A DNA stretch of 64,000 nt from NCBI RefSeq assembly GCF_029633865.1, contig NC_079223.1, forward strand, positions 35,505,134 to 35,569,133, written 5' to 3'. This document shows, one piece after another, positions 1 to 13,982 of the stretch. Below the pieces are notes generated by a model, which made no database searches, was not told the origin of the DNA, and saw nothing but the letters and a program-made list of their open reading frames with translations. Both the position numbers and the translations under genes were made by a program. The DNA is from Lampris incognitus. Its lineage: Eukaryota; Chordata; Actinopteri; Lampriformes; Lampridae. The stretch's first letter is position 1, and the number at the start of each line of letters is the position of its first letter.

Positions 1-1022
1 ACACATCCATGGGACTTGTGTAAGTATGCTAATCAAAGTATTGCTTTTCCCAAAACAAATTATATTACCCATCTAGTTTTATGTTGTGGTCTGAATTTGA
101 ATAAAATAATTTATTATATTTATATAGTGATGGCCGTCAGACCATCACAGGTCTGGTGGCCTTGTCCAGGGCGTCTCCCCACCTGCTGCCCAGTGACTGC
201 TGGGATAGGCTCCAGCATCCCCGCGACCCTGAGAAAGGATAATTTGTTTGGATAATGAATGAATGATTGAATTTATATAGTGCTTTATCTAGACACCCAA
301 AGCGCTTCACATTGAAGGGGGGAAACTCACCTCAACCACCACCAATGTGTAGCACCCACCTGGGTGATGCACGGCAGCCATTTTGCACCAGAACGCTCAC
401 CACATATCAGCTTGAGGTGGAGAGGGAGGAATTATTGAGCCAATTACACAGGGGGATATTAGGTGGCCAGATGGAGACAGAGCCAGGGTGGGAATGTCAC
501 CTACTATTTGCGATAAGTGCCATGGGATATTCAATGACCACAGTGAGTCCCCATCACTGCACTGGAGCGTTTGGGATTTGATTTTTGTTGTTTTATTAGG
601 ACCAGAAGGATGACTGCCCCCTACTGGCCCACCAAGACCACTTCCAGCAGCAACTCGGCTTTCCCGGGAGGTCTCCCATCCAAGTACTAGCCAAGCCCAC
701 ACTTGCTTAGCTACTGTCATTCGGCAGAGCCAGGGTACATGTTGGTATGGCTGCCAGCAACAGCGGGTCCCACGTGGGAGTATACAGCCTGAACAGCCAA
801 CTAAATTAGGATCCACACCAAAAAAAAAAAAAAAATTGTTTGCTAAGGTTTACATTCTCACATTGGACCTGGTGTTACGTTTCAACTTAGACCACAACAT
901 AACAACATTGTTAGAGCCGTCGATTTAAAAAAACAAAACATAAAAATGAATGGGTAATTTAATTTTTTTCTTTGGTAAATGTTATACTTTGATTAGCATA
1001 TTTATATGACTCGTGGATGTAT
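1..1022. mobile_element. Inverted-repeat (foldback) DNA element containing older SINE sequence
   Basis: Positions 1-~105 and ~880-1022 are inverted copies of each other. Both contain TATGCTAATCAAAGTAT near the outer end, TTACCCAT about 30 bases further in, and ATGTTGTGGTCT at the inner end. The right arm has a ~35-bp extra piece between the last two. The interior holds a SINE/LINE tail fragment (about 128-275, ending in GAATGAATGA) and a minus-strand 5S-derived SINE. The left edge coincides with the window edge, so the true end may lie outside. No transposase frame is visible; non-autonomous DNA transposon is my inference. Confidence 0.55.
276..800 (-). mobile_element. 5S-rRNA-derived SINE (SINE3-like)
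   Basis: On the minus strand the head at about 755-660 resembles 5S rRNA in order: GCCATACCA, a degenerate middle, GCTAAGCA, then CTAGTACTTGGATGGGAGACC, the 5S internal promoter region (box C). The tail at 330-276 reads AAGCGCTTTGGGTGTCTAGA...CACTATATAAATT, the 3' end common to many fish SINEs and their partner LINEs. SINE3 of zebrafish is a known 5S-derived family; membership of this copy is inferred. Confidence 0.7.
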
Positions 1023-1513
1023 TATTTTTATTCAGTTGTTTGCTTAAGTAGATAAACTAACATATTGCCCCTTCAAGACCACTCCTGGGTACAATGTTTG
1101 GAGCTGAAATGGTGTTATCCTCTTTTATTTGTAGAATTTATATTTGTCATTGTGAGGATATATATGTTTAAATTTGAACACTTCTGTGCAAAAAAAAACC
1201 CCTAACAACAAACCAACTGTGCTACATAAACAGCAATGCTCCATGATTTGTGTGCCAAGCATTCTGCGTTTTATCATGCTGAAAGTACATCCAAATCTGC
1301 ACTGACTGTTTGTTTGTTTTTTTGTACATATTTTTGTACATATCCTGTTCTTGCACTGATTTCTCTGAGTACTTTTATCTGTACCTCTATTTCCCCATTT
1401 GTGTGTTGAGCCAGCAAAACAAGCATTTCCTTATGAGAATAGGTGTAAACCTGCTTTCATATAGTATGGCAAATAAACTTGAAAACTTGAATAATCACAG
1501 CGTCTTCCTGTAG

Positions 1514-4500
1514 GTACACAGATCTATTCTCTTAATGGCACAGACCCTGAAAGGCACGAGGTGACGTATGGCCTTGCCTTTGAACCTGGATCCAAAGAAT
1601 ACTTCAGAGTGGACCCCAAATCTGGGACCATTACCTTAGTGGAAAAGCTGGACAGAGAGGTAAACCTTCATGCACACATTACAGGGGACTGTGGCACAGA
1701 ACCAAAATTAGCAGGGTCAATGTCGGAATTTTTGTCAAACTTAGTAATTGTGCTAACTTTTGAAATAATATGTTGGGGACGTCCGGGTGGCGTGGCGGTC
1801 TATTACGTTGCCTACCAACACAGGGATCGCCGGTTCGAATCCCAGTGTTACCTCTGGCTTGGTCAGGCATCCCTACAGCCACACTTGGCTGTGTCTGCAG
1901 GTGGGAAGCCGGATGTGGGTATGCGTCCTGGTTGCTGCACTAGCACCTCCTCTGGTCGGTCGGGGCGCCTGTTCAGGGGGGAGGGGGAACTGGAGGGAAT
2001 AGCATGATCGTCCCATGTGCCACGTCCCCGTGGTGAAACTCCTCACTGTCAGGTGAAAAGAAGCGGCTGGCGACTCCACATGTATCGGAGGAGGCATGCG
2101 GTAGTCTTCAGCCCTCCCCGGATCGGCAGAGGGGGATGGAGCAGCAATTGGGACAGATCATAGAGATTGGCCAGGTACAATTGGGGAGAAAAAAAAAGGG
2201 GGGGGGGGAGTAAATAAAAAAAATTAATAATGAAATATTTATTATGCCTACTAAATTGTGGTTTATATCACCTTTGTCACTGTCAATTCAGAAACAGGAC
2301 TCTATTGAAGTCCTTGTTAGCATCACAGATGGACGGAGCAAGGTATGTGCTGAGTTCAGGACCTGAATGCACCCTCAAAATCATATGGCACCCATTACAA
2401 TGAATCTGAATCAACTTAACACACGCATCATGTTTACAACTTTTTACAGGTGGTGGAAAGAGTCACAGTATTTGTAATGGATGCAAACGATGAAAGACCA
2501 GAATTTCAAAACATGCCTTCAATCATTAATGTACGAGAAGTAAGTAACCCACTACCCCCGGGTAAAAAAAACAAAAACATTCTGAGTGTAAGTTGGGGGT
2601 TTTTTTTGTTTCTATTTGCTGCTTTGCCATCCATTGACCTGTGCCCTTGTAAATCTAAAACTGTTGAACACGAACTCAGTTGTAGGTCTTTCCAGACAGA
2701 GTGATTAATCTGCATATCTAGGACACATGCTAAAACAATTGTAATCCATATTTCTTTGTCAAGAAAAACCGGGCTGTTGTGTGATTGTTCCTGATGTTGT
2801 GTTCTCCTGGGTTAATGTGTGTATTCCCGTGTCCATCTCAGACTGCTGAGTCCGGAAGCAGCATCTGCAAAGTTGAAGCCGTGGACAGAGACACGGGCTC
2901 AGGGGGCTCTGTCACCTTTTACCTCCAGGTAGCAAGTGAAGAAAGCACACACACTTCACACTCGCACTCACATCCACTCTGCAATAAATGCTCATATGCC
3001 CCCCCCCCCCAAAAAATGAATTGCATTGCAGTGTACTGCACTGCAAAACTGGCCAGTTTTACAGCTATACTGGACATGATAAAAAAAAAAAGTGTGACAG
3101 TAGACATAACCTCATTAGGTTAGCGTCATTTAGACTTAAGACCATGTTTAAATGTGTATGCACGTGTGTGTGTGCTAGTGAGATTAAATCACAATTACAT
3201 TTGTGTGAGGTATTGGAGGCTTGGAGGGCTGCTCTGGCGGTGGGGGTGCAGAGAATGTTAGGTTGCACTTAAGGCTATTAGGAACAGAGAACAGCTGGCC
3301 TGCAGTGACAGTGATGCAGTGCACATCTGGACACAGCGGCTTTCACCTGCCTGCCCTGTCCTTGGGCATATGATGCTTTACATCCAAACGGACAGAGATA
3401 GAGAGACTTTATACAGGATGTGGCCTAATTCAAGTGGCTGCTGAGTGCACTGTCTTTATGCATTAATCTGACCACTTTTCATGATGGCTCACGTGAGGGG
3501 CGGCAGTAAACGTGCTTTAGGTGTTTCGACAGAACAGTCTTTTAATTCTGCAACCTCATCTGTGTTCATCATCTGATATTATCTTTTCTGTGTTTCTGTT
3601 GCAGAATGCTCAGTCCAGTTTGTTTGCCATAGACAGACATAGCGGCGTCCTTCGCATCAAACCTGGAGAGGCTCTCGATTACGAGAAATCCAAGACACAC
3701 TTTGTCACAGTTGTTGCAAAGGTAATGGTGATATGATGAATTGCTACACAATGCTGTTCTGCTTTATTGTCGGTCAAACCTGTCAATTAGCCACCATTTA
3801 TTTCTGAAGGCCTTTCAGTAAAGCAGAAACTGCCTCTGCACTACACTACATGTGCAATCATTGAAAATACTAACTTCATGAGAGAGACTCAAAGAGATGT
3901 TTGAGTCAAAGAAAATCACCCAAGACATTTCATGGTACACCTCCACCAGCAGTAAACCCCTCCTTAGAGAAACTTCTCCTTGTCCTTACATTTTATCCTG
4001 ACATTGTTCTTATTGCAGCCCTGTGCCTGAACATTTTTTAAGTGAAATATATAAGAAATTAATATATAAATTAAATATAAATTAATATCTAAAAATTTTA
4101 AATAAATATAAATTAATATAGATTAAATATTACATTAAATCAAATGATAAATAATATAATATTCAATAATAATAATAATAATAATAAATATTAAATACTA
4201 TATTATTATATGAATTAAATGAATATATAAGAAATTGTCCCTAGGTGTGAATGTGTGTGTGTGTGTGTGTGTGTGTGTTGGCCCTGTGATGGACTGGCGG
4301 CCTGTCCAGAGAGTTTCCCGGCATGCCGCCCAATGACTGCTGGGATAGGCTCCAGCATCCCTGCAACCCTGAGAGCAGGATAAGCGGTTTGGATAATGAA
4401 TGAATGAATGAATATATAAGAAAACTACCCTTATGTCTAGGGCCTCTGTGATCACAGCCATTGAATAACAGATGGATGACGTTTGTTTTAGGACGGTGGT

Positions 4501-7500
4501 GGAAATTTCAATGGTAAGGAACAGTTTTTGTCATCCACGGCTACACTGACGATCAACGTGATAGACGAACAGGACACTCCACCGTCTTTTATCGGTACGC
4601 CATACTTCGGCTACGTCTATGAAGTGTCTGCACCGGTGAGTATGTTTACATCTTTCAGTCACATCATCATTCACTTTCTATCTGAAATTAAAAGTTTATA
4701 CTGTGCGGCTTGGTCGGGCATCCCTACAGACACAATTGACCTTTCACAAAGTCCCGCCCCCCTTAGTTACTGTTGCTATGCCCGTCAAGCATTTCAGAAC
4801 TATCCAGGAAGTAGCCGGAAAACACCAAAACATGAAGGAAGAAATCAGCGCATTGTGTGGGTAAAAGTAACTGTAATAATACGTTAGCTGTATTAGCTAT
4901 CAATAATAGCTAGTAGCAAGCTTAGCTTGGAGCAGACAGGTATTTTTGGTGATTTTGGATGGATTAAGCTGGCCATGGGGTCTGCTATACTGTGAAATCT
5001 ATTGCCGACATTGCGCTTCTTGCATTCTGTGTTTCGGGATGGGAAAGAAAATTACACTCCCTCCAAACTTTTCAGATATCTAGTATCCGATTTGCAGATC
5101 CCATAGGCACACCGTTTCAGCATTTTGTTGTGTGTTTGAAAGCTTGATGGACCGTTGCTAAGGTAGGATTGGACAAGCACCATTATGGGGCTATACTTTG
5201 CGAAAGGTCAATTGTCCATGTCTGTGGGTGGAAAGCTGGATGTGGGTATGTGTCCTGGTCGCTGCACTAGCACCTCCTCTGGCCGGTCAGGGCGCCTGTT
5301 CAGGGGGGAGGGTGAACTGGGGGGGAATAGTGTGATCCTCCCACACGCTACTTCCCCCTGGTGAAACTCCTCACCGTCAGGTGAAAAGAAGCAGCTGGCA
5401 ACTCCACATGTATCGGAGGAGGCATGTGGTAGTCTGCAGCCCTCCCTGGATCGGCAGAGGGGGTGGAGCAATGACTGGGATGGCTCAGAAGAGTGGAGTA
5501 ATTGGTCAAGTACAATGTACATTGCATGAATTTTTAGTCATTTTGTAAACATCTTTTTAAAGTTATTCTCAAAACCCATGAGAGGACTTTTCATACGTTT
5601 TTCTTTTTGCCACTGACTGTAGAGTGAGAGTTACTGTATGGAAACGATTCAGGTCAGATTCACTTCCTGGATGAGCGGGCTTATATAAAATTCAGTTCAT
5701 AGTTTCATAGTATTTAATTGGATGGAGGCGGCAGATCGTTGCATGCCTCCTGGCTGATGTGAGTTCTTCAGCTGCCAAGCGGCTTTGAATGAGCGGATCC
5801 ACACAAATGTCTTGTTAAATTTCAGCGGGGCATTGCAGTGCAAATGACAAGATCTGATTAAGAGCACAGTGTGATGTTGCATGTGTGATAAGAGTCTTAC
5901 CGTGATTACAGTGATGGATCCTTTGTTATATGCATGCAATGTAAGCAGAAACATGTCTTGGCTTGCATGAGGACACAAAGTAAGAGTGGAAACAAGAGAC
6001 ATGTTGATTGGTTTGTAAAATGTCCAATACAGTATGTGCAGGGCAAAAATTAACGTGGCCGTCTGTGTAGCATAGCGGTCTATTCTGTTGCCTACCAACA
6101 CGGGGATCACCGGTTCGAATCCCCGTGTTACCTCTGGCTTGGTCGGGCGTCCCTACAGACACAATTGGCTGTGTCTATAGGTGGGAAGCTGGATGTAGGT
6201 ATGTGTCCTGGTTGCTGCACTAGCGTCTCCTCTGGTTGGTCGGGGCACCTTTTCAGGGGGGAGGGGGAACTGGGGGAATAGCGTGATCCTCCCATGTGCT
6301 TATGTCCCCATGGTGAAACCCCTCACTGTCAGGTGAAAAGAAGCAGCTGGTGACTCCACATGTATTGGAGGAGGCACGTGGTAGTCTGCAGCCCTCCCCG
6401 GGTCGGCAGAGGGGGTGGAGCAGCAACTGGGACGGCTCGGGAGAATGGGATAATTGGCTGGATACAATTGGGGAGGAAAAAAAAAACTTTTCTTAGACAG
6501 CTCTTATTTCTGAGGAATGCTGCTATTGTAACATCGCCATAGCTTTTCTTGAATATCTGAAAGACATTTTATCGATTACATATATTTCATCATAGCTCCT
6601 ATATTATGTTATGTCATGATCAACATTATGTGTCTACAGCTAATCATCAATTCTGCATTGTGTTGGTTTGTTCAATAACAAAAAAACTTTCTGGTATTTC
6701 CCCCATTCCAAGGGATCTGAAATATACACTGTTTTGGCCAAAGACGGGGATGTGGGAAGCCCAAATCCAATCGTTTACTCATTTGACAGCGGTAAGCACT
6801 ACATCGTCCCTGCAGACTTCACAAAAGACATATTTTAACCATTGGCTAATTGCACTAACTATATCAGTTCATAGTTGCAGTATATTATGTTTACATATAT
6901 GTAATACAGATCTGTCAGAGATAAAGTGAGGGATGAAGTGTAAAGTTCAACAGACGTTTGTTGTGTAGAGTGAAGGTTTGATGGGAGTGTTTATCATTAT
7001 GTTTGCTACTTGTCTTTCCAGGAGATGATGGGGTTTTTAGCATTAATAAGACCAGCGGCTGTATCATGCTGCTGGTTTACCCGATGTATCTGAAGAGAGA
7101 GATATTCAACATTAAAGTCAGGGTAAGATGCACCCCACGCAACCAGTTCTGTTACGAGGTGCTAGAGCAAAAAGGCGACCACCACAGATTTACCAATACG
7201 TTATTTATATAAAGTATTCTTAATTTTTTTTTTAATTGCCCAGCACATAATTGCTTTTTTTTTACAGCTGTCTATTTCGCACCTTTCATCCTGGCTCCAT
7301 GTTATCCATCTACCACGCACAATTTTTGCTATCCCAAAAAGTTGACACCTCATGTTGTGCATGGGAAATGCCCAATTAACACACACACATAGGACTGCAT
7401 AACTGAATAATTTCTATTTTGCCCAGAAAATACCGAATCTTGAGAGTTTGTGAACTGTGAAGTGACTGAGCTAATTATCAACCCATGTGTCCAGGCATCA

Positions 7501-7927
7501 GAAGTAAACCCAGACAACAAGCTCGCAGACTACGGGGTAACCACAGTTGTGATTCGAGTGGTTGATCTGAACAACAATCCCCCCACTTTCTATGGAGAGA
7601 AGGGCCAACAGACCATCTTTGAATTGACCATGTATGAACATCCGCCCGAAGGAGAGATACTCAGGGGTCTGAAGATTACTGTCAATGACTCTGATCAGGT
7701 GAAGTAACTCTTATTAATCTAACATACAGTATTCTCCTTACTTTATCCCAATCTGACATTTTTGTATACAAGATGTCAACTCTCAACATAGTGATACACA
7801 AGTTATATTGCTGCATTTGATGCTGTACCTCACTTACCCAAAAGACAATAACAGTAGGGATTGTCATGAAGTAATGCTATTTAAACTATATCATATTGTA
7901 CTATGTTAAATTTCATATTTAACATGC

Positions 7928-7992
<65 letters not shown>

Positions 7993-7993
7993 A

Positions 7994-8060
<67 letters not shown>

Positions 8061-11000
8061 GAGAGAGAGAGAGAGAGAGAAATAGATATAGATATATAGA
8101 CGTAGATATAGATGATAGTTATATATAGATATAAACAGTTTGGTGATATTTGATGATAGTTCTTATCTAATGAGGAACTGAGTTCATCAACGTTCTGCAC
8201 AATATTATAATGTGGTCAAATGAGCAGGCTCAGTGTCTGGCTTGCTCTCTGTGATATGATATTAAAGCCAAGGCCATTATCATAATAATTCCCTTCTGAA
8301 ATTACATAAAATTTAAAGCAAGCCAACCCAAATTAAGAGGTGCCTGTTAACATACCATTTGCATTGTTATGCAAGTCTCTCTGTAATTCCAGATCCTGCT
8401 CCTAACAGCTGATGTTCACCTCAAGCATAACCTCTGATAATACTGTTATAACATCAGCCCTTTCTTTCTCCATACTGTATTAACATTAAATATTATCTTC
8501 CATCAGGAATAATACTACTGGGACAGCTAGGCTATTGATTTTTGTCAATTTGATAATAAGAGACAATGTTTGCTGTCAGAAGATACAGGGCTTCCCATTG
8601 ATTGAATGGAAAATTCTAGAGGAATTATTTGTGTGACATTGGTTTGCCTTGGCAACATTACAGATGTAGCTCAAATAAGATCATGCATGGATGTCATGAG
8701 TGGACTGTGATCTGCAGTGAGCTGAAAAAGAAATCAGCATGTAAGATTTATCTCGATTTTAATACAAATATCTTAAGCATTGCTGTACGTTGTGTGCTTG
8801 CAGGGCGCAAATGCTAAATTCAATCTGAAACTAATTGGACCCGGGCGGATGCTGCGCGTCGTCCCTCAGACTGTTCTCAATGAAGCCCAAGTTACAATCC
8901 TAGTGGAGGACTCTGCTGCTATGGACTATGAAAAATATCAAGTCCTCACATACAAGGTTAGCCCATATCACGTTCTCAAATTTTGTCATGTATGTGAAAG
9001 AAAGTCATGAAAGTTGATTACAAAGGGATTTAAAATGTGTAAAATAGGCTCTTTTTCATTGGGCTACCACTTGCCAGATGATGTCGATATCTTACAGAGT
9101 GGTACAGGTAGTGTCTGACCAACACGCGGCATGTTTTTGCCCCTTCTTCCCGTTTCTTTCTTTCCTATAGCTTCTTGCAGTCGAAATCGATACGCCGGAG
9201 AGATTCAGTGCCACGGCAGACATTGTCATCCGTCTCCTGGACACCAATGACAACGCCCCAAAGTTCTCCTCTGACTACTACATAGCTAGGATTCCTGAAA
9301 ACTCACCTGGTGGCTCCAACGTTGTGTCAGTGACGGTGAGTGCTGATCCAGGCTAAAAATACGTGCCCTCATGAGTCTACGTCATTCATTCTGGACTGAA
9401 GAGGAATGCTGATTTCAACAAAACGCTGAAGAGAGAGAGCCACTAATTCCCTAAATGTAGACTTTTGGGCAGTTGGGATAATATGTGAAAACATGTAGAT
9501 AAAAGCTAGGGGAGGTAAGCTGCCAGATGGCTATCACTTTCATTTCGTTGTGTAACACCAAATTCCCTGATTTTTTTTTTCATCCTAATACTTAGCAGCA
9601 CATGCAGCTGCAGCACAAAAATATGCACAGAAACATCATGTGTGACTGACATGCCTGTCTGATTTTCTCCATTCAATTTGAGTTTCTTTTTCGAGCAATT
9701 TTCAGTTTCCATCTACCATATGGGCAGTATCTATCCTCCATGGCCAAAAATATAAATGATGTATGACAAGAAATATATATGTTTTACTTGGTTCCTTTGG
9801 ACCCTTTGCATGATAGAAACATTAGTGATGACGGAAAAGCGATTTCTAAATCTGCTTATGTTGATTATGTTATGTCGCTGAGTTGCTTAACATCGATTCA
9901 AACTGCTTGGTTACATTCAGCGAATGGTGAAACGTTTGTCCTTGTCTGTGGTTCATCAGCCCTGCGGAGGCTGGGGGCAACGGCAGGCTCACTAATAAAT
10001 CCTGCCCTTGCATAAACGCCACAGAGGCTCATCACTGTGATCCCAGGCAATTTCAATCAGATAAAAGAACAGCCAGCCAGTGACCTTGGACACAGAGAGA
10101 CGGCAAACATGGCATTCCTGCAATGAGACAGACAGATTAGCTGATAACACGATGATGTTCCTATGACATCAAGAGACGTCCCTTTTATAGCTGATTCCCG
10201 TAACATCATGTACCAAGCCACAACAGATTGATTCTGGGGAATTGGACTGTACATATCATGTATATTCACTATACATATTCTCCCATTCATGTGTTGTCCT
10301 TTTTTGTGTTTGTTGTTGTAATGGTTTATGGGGCCGCTTGTTTTTCTCTCTTTCTTTTTTGCACTGGAACCGAGCTACCATGCTATACTAAATCAATAAC
10401 CACCAACATTGTTGCATGGCAATGATAAAGTATCTATTTTCACTTAACTGATTCCACAGTGACCATCCACCCCCCCCCCCAGGTATTCATTCAGGTCAAC
10501 AAAGGAAATGAAAATGAGCCAAAGAATTTCTCAGGAATAGAGAGATTATTGTTGAGGCATTGCACCCTTATCAGACAATACATGGTAGCACACAGAGTAA
10601 AAAGAGAATAGCAGAAGAGGAGAGCAAGAAGATGGCTTTTACAGTAAGGTCAATAACCCCAGACTGAAGCCTCCATGATGTGAGTACATTGCAAGCGTCG
10701 TAGTTTGCTGACCAGCATATTGTTCTTGAACCTCAGTTGAGACAATATTACGTTCATTTGGCTCAGTATGTTCCCATAGATTTCCATACTGTACCAGTTA
10801 CTATGTAACCTGTCCTATCAACTATACTACCTATGCAATATGTACAAGGCAGGCTGCCATGATGTTAACATATAACATATTTATTCATCTTTTGTCTGTT
10901 TGTCTACAGGCAGCAGATCCAGATTCGGGGACTTGGGGAGAAGTGAAATATTCCATCTATGGTTCAGGGGCTGACTTGTGAGTATTTAAGCATGACTTAG

Positions 11001-11261
11001 ATAAGTCTGCAGAAAGTGGCCCCATTGTTGGCCTGTTCTTTGTTTACACTTATACCACAAAGACTAGTGACATTTACATGTCTAGTTTTTTATCTCTCTT
11101 TCTCCTTGTCTGTCTTTCATGTTTCTCTGTCTCTCTGTCATTGCTGCATTCGCTCTTTCCGTGCATGTGTCCACATGTGGTGATTATGTGAGCCTAAACT
11201 CAGTGTTGGTGCAGAAAACCAGCTGATAAGGTTCCAGCAGACCAGAATAAAACCCTTACAA

Positions 11262-11323
<62 letters not shown>

Positions 11324-13927
11324 TGCTTATGCAACATTATTAGCGGCTGATTCTCTGACTATTTATCAAGAGGGGCAAAAAAAAAGACCACACTATTCAC
11401 CAAAAATGTCTGAGACACAATGACCTTGGTAAAATATTAACATTTGCAAACACAAAATTGTTATATGTTTTCCTTAATTAATGCATGATATCTTTTTTTC
11501 CAGAGTTTTAGGTATTTTTAGGTATTTGTTGGTGAAGTAATTTACTTGAAATGTCTTTTCTGATGGCTGTTTTAAAATATGTGATGCCAATGAAATATTT
11601 CAAACTGAAAGGAATATCTGCAGGTCACTTAATACGAATGCATTAATTCCTAGACCTGTAGTTGGCTTTTATGCTACCTTGAAATCTATGACTAAAGAGG
11701 GCCAGTAGGTGCACTGCAGCAGATCCTCGTCATATTTCTACATGGTCCTGCATATTTCTTAAATTCGTCCATGCACCCTAGATGCTCAGGAGGATTTCCT
11801 GGTATTTTCTTTTAAAGATTTTTTTTATTAGATTTCCAAATTTAACTTCAGAAATAAAAGGCTCAGGTCCCAGTCTTTTCTTTGGCTGATCACAGTAAAT
11901 TGCCTTCATACCACAAAACAACCTCAAACCTGTCAGCATGCCCTTTTTTCATAATCCCTTCAACTAGAGACCCCATGGTACCTGCATTTAGTTTTGGTTT
12001 AGCACCCAATGCACCTTACCACTGAAATAATGAAGCAGGTGATAATATTTCCTCAGACATTCCTACCTGACGTCCACTAAAGGTACTAAAAATCCAAAAT
12101 GCCTAAATTTGGACAAACTGCAAGCTCTTATAAGAGTGCAATTTGAACAGTGCTGAATAACATTGGGAAGCTGGCATAATGTAATATTCATCTCATCTCA
12201 TCTCATCATCAGCCACTTCTCCACAGTCGGGTCGTGGTGGCAGCAAGCTAAGTAGGGCACTCTAGATGTCCCTTTCCCCAGCAACACCCTCCAGCTCCTC
12301 CTGGGGGATCCCAAGGTGTTCCCAGGCCAGATTGGACATGTAGTCCCTCCAGTGAGTTCTGGGTCTTCCACAAAGTCTCCTACCAGTTGGCGTGCCTGGA
12401 AAACCTCCAAAGGAAGGCACCCTGGAGGAATCCTAATCAGATGCCCGACCACCTCAACTGGTTCCTTTCGACGCGAAGGAACAGTGGCTCTACTCTGAGC
12501 TCCCTCCGGATGTCCGGGCTCCTCACCCTATCTCTAAAGCTGGGCCCAAACACCCGACGGAGGAAACTCATTTCAGCTTGCTTGTATCAGTGATCTCACC
12601 CTTTCAATAACTACCCAAAGATCATGACCATAGGTCAGGGCTGAAATGAAGATTGACTGGTAAATTGAGAGCTTTGCCTTCTGGCTCAGCTCCCTCTTCA
12701 CCACAACAGTCCGGTACAACGTCCACATGACTATTGATGCTGGACCAATCCACCTGTCAATCTCTCGCTCTATCCTACCCTCACTCGTGAACAAGACGCC
12801 AACATACGTGAACTCCTTCACTTGAGGCAACAACTCATCCCCAACCCGGAGGGGGCCAATCCGCTATTTTCCGGTAGAGAACCATAGCCTCAGACTTGGA
12901 TGTGTTGACTCTAATCCCGGCCATTTCACATTCAGCTGCAAACCATTCCGGTGTGCCCTGGAGGTTGCGTTCTGATGAAGCCAACAAAACCCCATCATCT
13001 GCAAAGAACAGAGATGAAATTCTGAGGTTCCCAAAATGGACATACTCCTCACCTTGGCTGCACCTTGAGATCCTGTCCATGAATATCACAAACAGAATCG
13101 GAGGCAAGGGACAACCTTGGCGAAGTCCAACACCCACCGAAAGCGTATTTGACTTTGTGCCGAGAATACAAACACAGCTCTCACTTTGGTTATACAAGGA
13201 CCGGATGACTTGTAGCAACTGTCCCGGTACCCCATACTCCCGCAGTACCCATCACAGAGTGCCCCAGGATCCACAGTCATAAGCCTTTTCCAACTCCACA
13301 AAACACATGTAGACTGGCTGGTCAAACTCCCATGCCCCCCTCAGCACTTCCACAAGCGTAAAGAGTTGGTTCGTTTTTCCACTGCCAGGACAGAATCCGC
13401 ATTGTTCCCCCTGGATCCGAGGTTCGACTATTGGTTGGAGCCTCCTTTCCAGCACCCTAGAGTAGACTTTCCCAGGGAGGCTGAGCAGTGTGATGCCCCG
13501 ATAATTGGAGCACACCCTCCAGTGCTCCAATATAATGTAATATTCCCAGACACATAGTAGTCGGTCGGCATGTGTTAAATCTTTTTTCTTGCAGCTTTCC
13601 CGGCCACCCTTTTGGCATTGAGAGCAGTAACATGTAATGTCATTTGTTTGTTTTTTGGGGTGTTTTCTGTGTTTATTTTGTGGGAGAATTTTTAGAGCTA
13701 TGTGGGCAAATCATGAGTTTTGCAGCAATGATTTAAGAGAAAACATGGAACATTAAATGGCTTCTAGGAAAGGGATTTGTAATTTAGGCACAGGAGAGGG
13801 ACTTGGAATACTTTCAGCTTAGGGAATACTTTTTGGTCAAAAACATATATTATGTAACGGTGTCACTTGCCCTTAAATCCAACCTTTTTTTTTTTTTATC
13901 AAGAGCTGTGACACTATATTTCCTGTT

Positions 13928-13982
<55 letters not shown>

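Noticed and set aside
397-816. 139-codon minus-strand frame
   Set aside because: Runs through the 5S-derived SINE; chance frame.
1776-1860. tRNA gene from box A/box B matches
   Set aside because: The same head recurs in eight places followed by an identical SINE body; no cloverleaf acceptor stem closes. It is a SINE promoter, not a tRNA gene.
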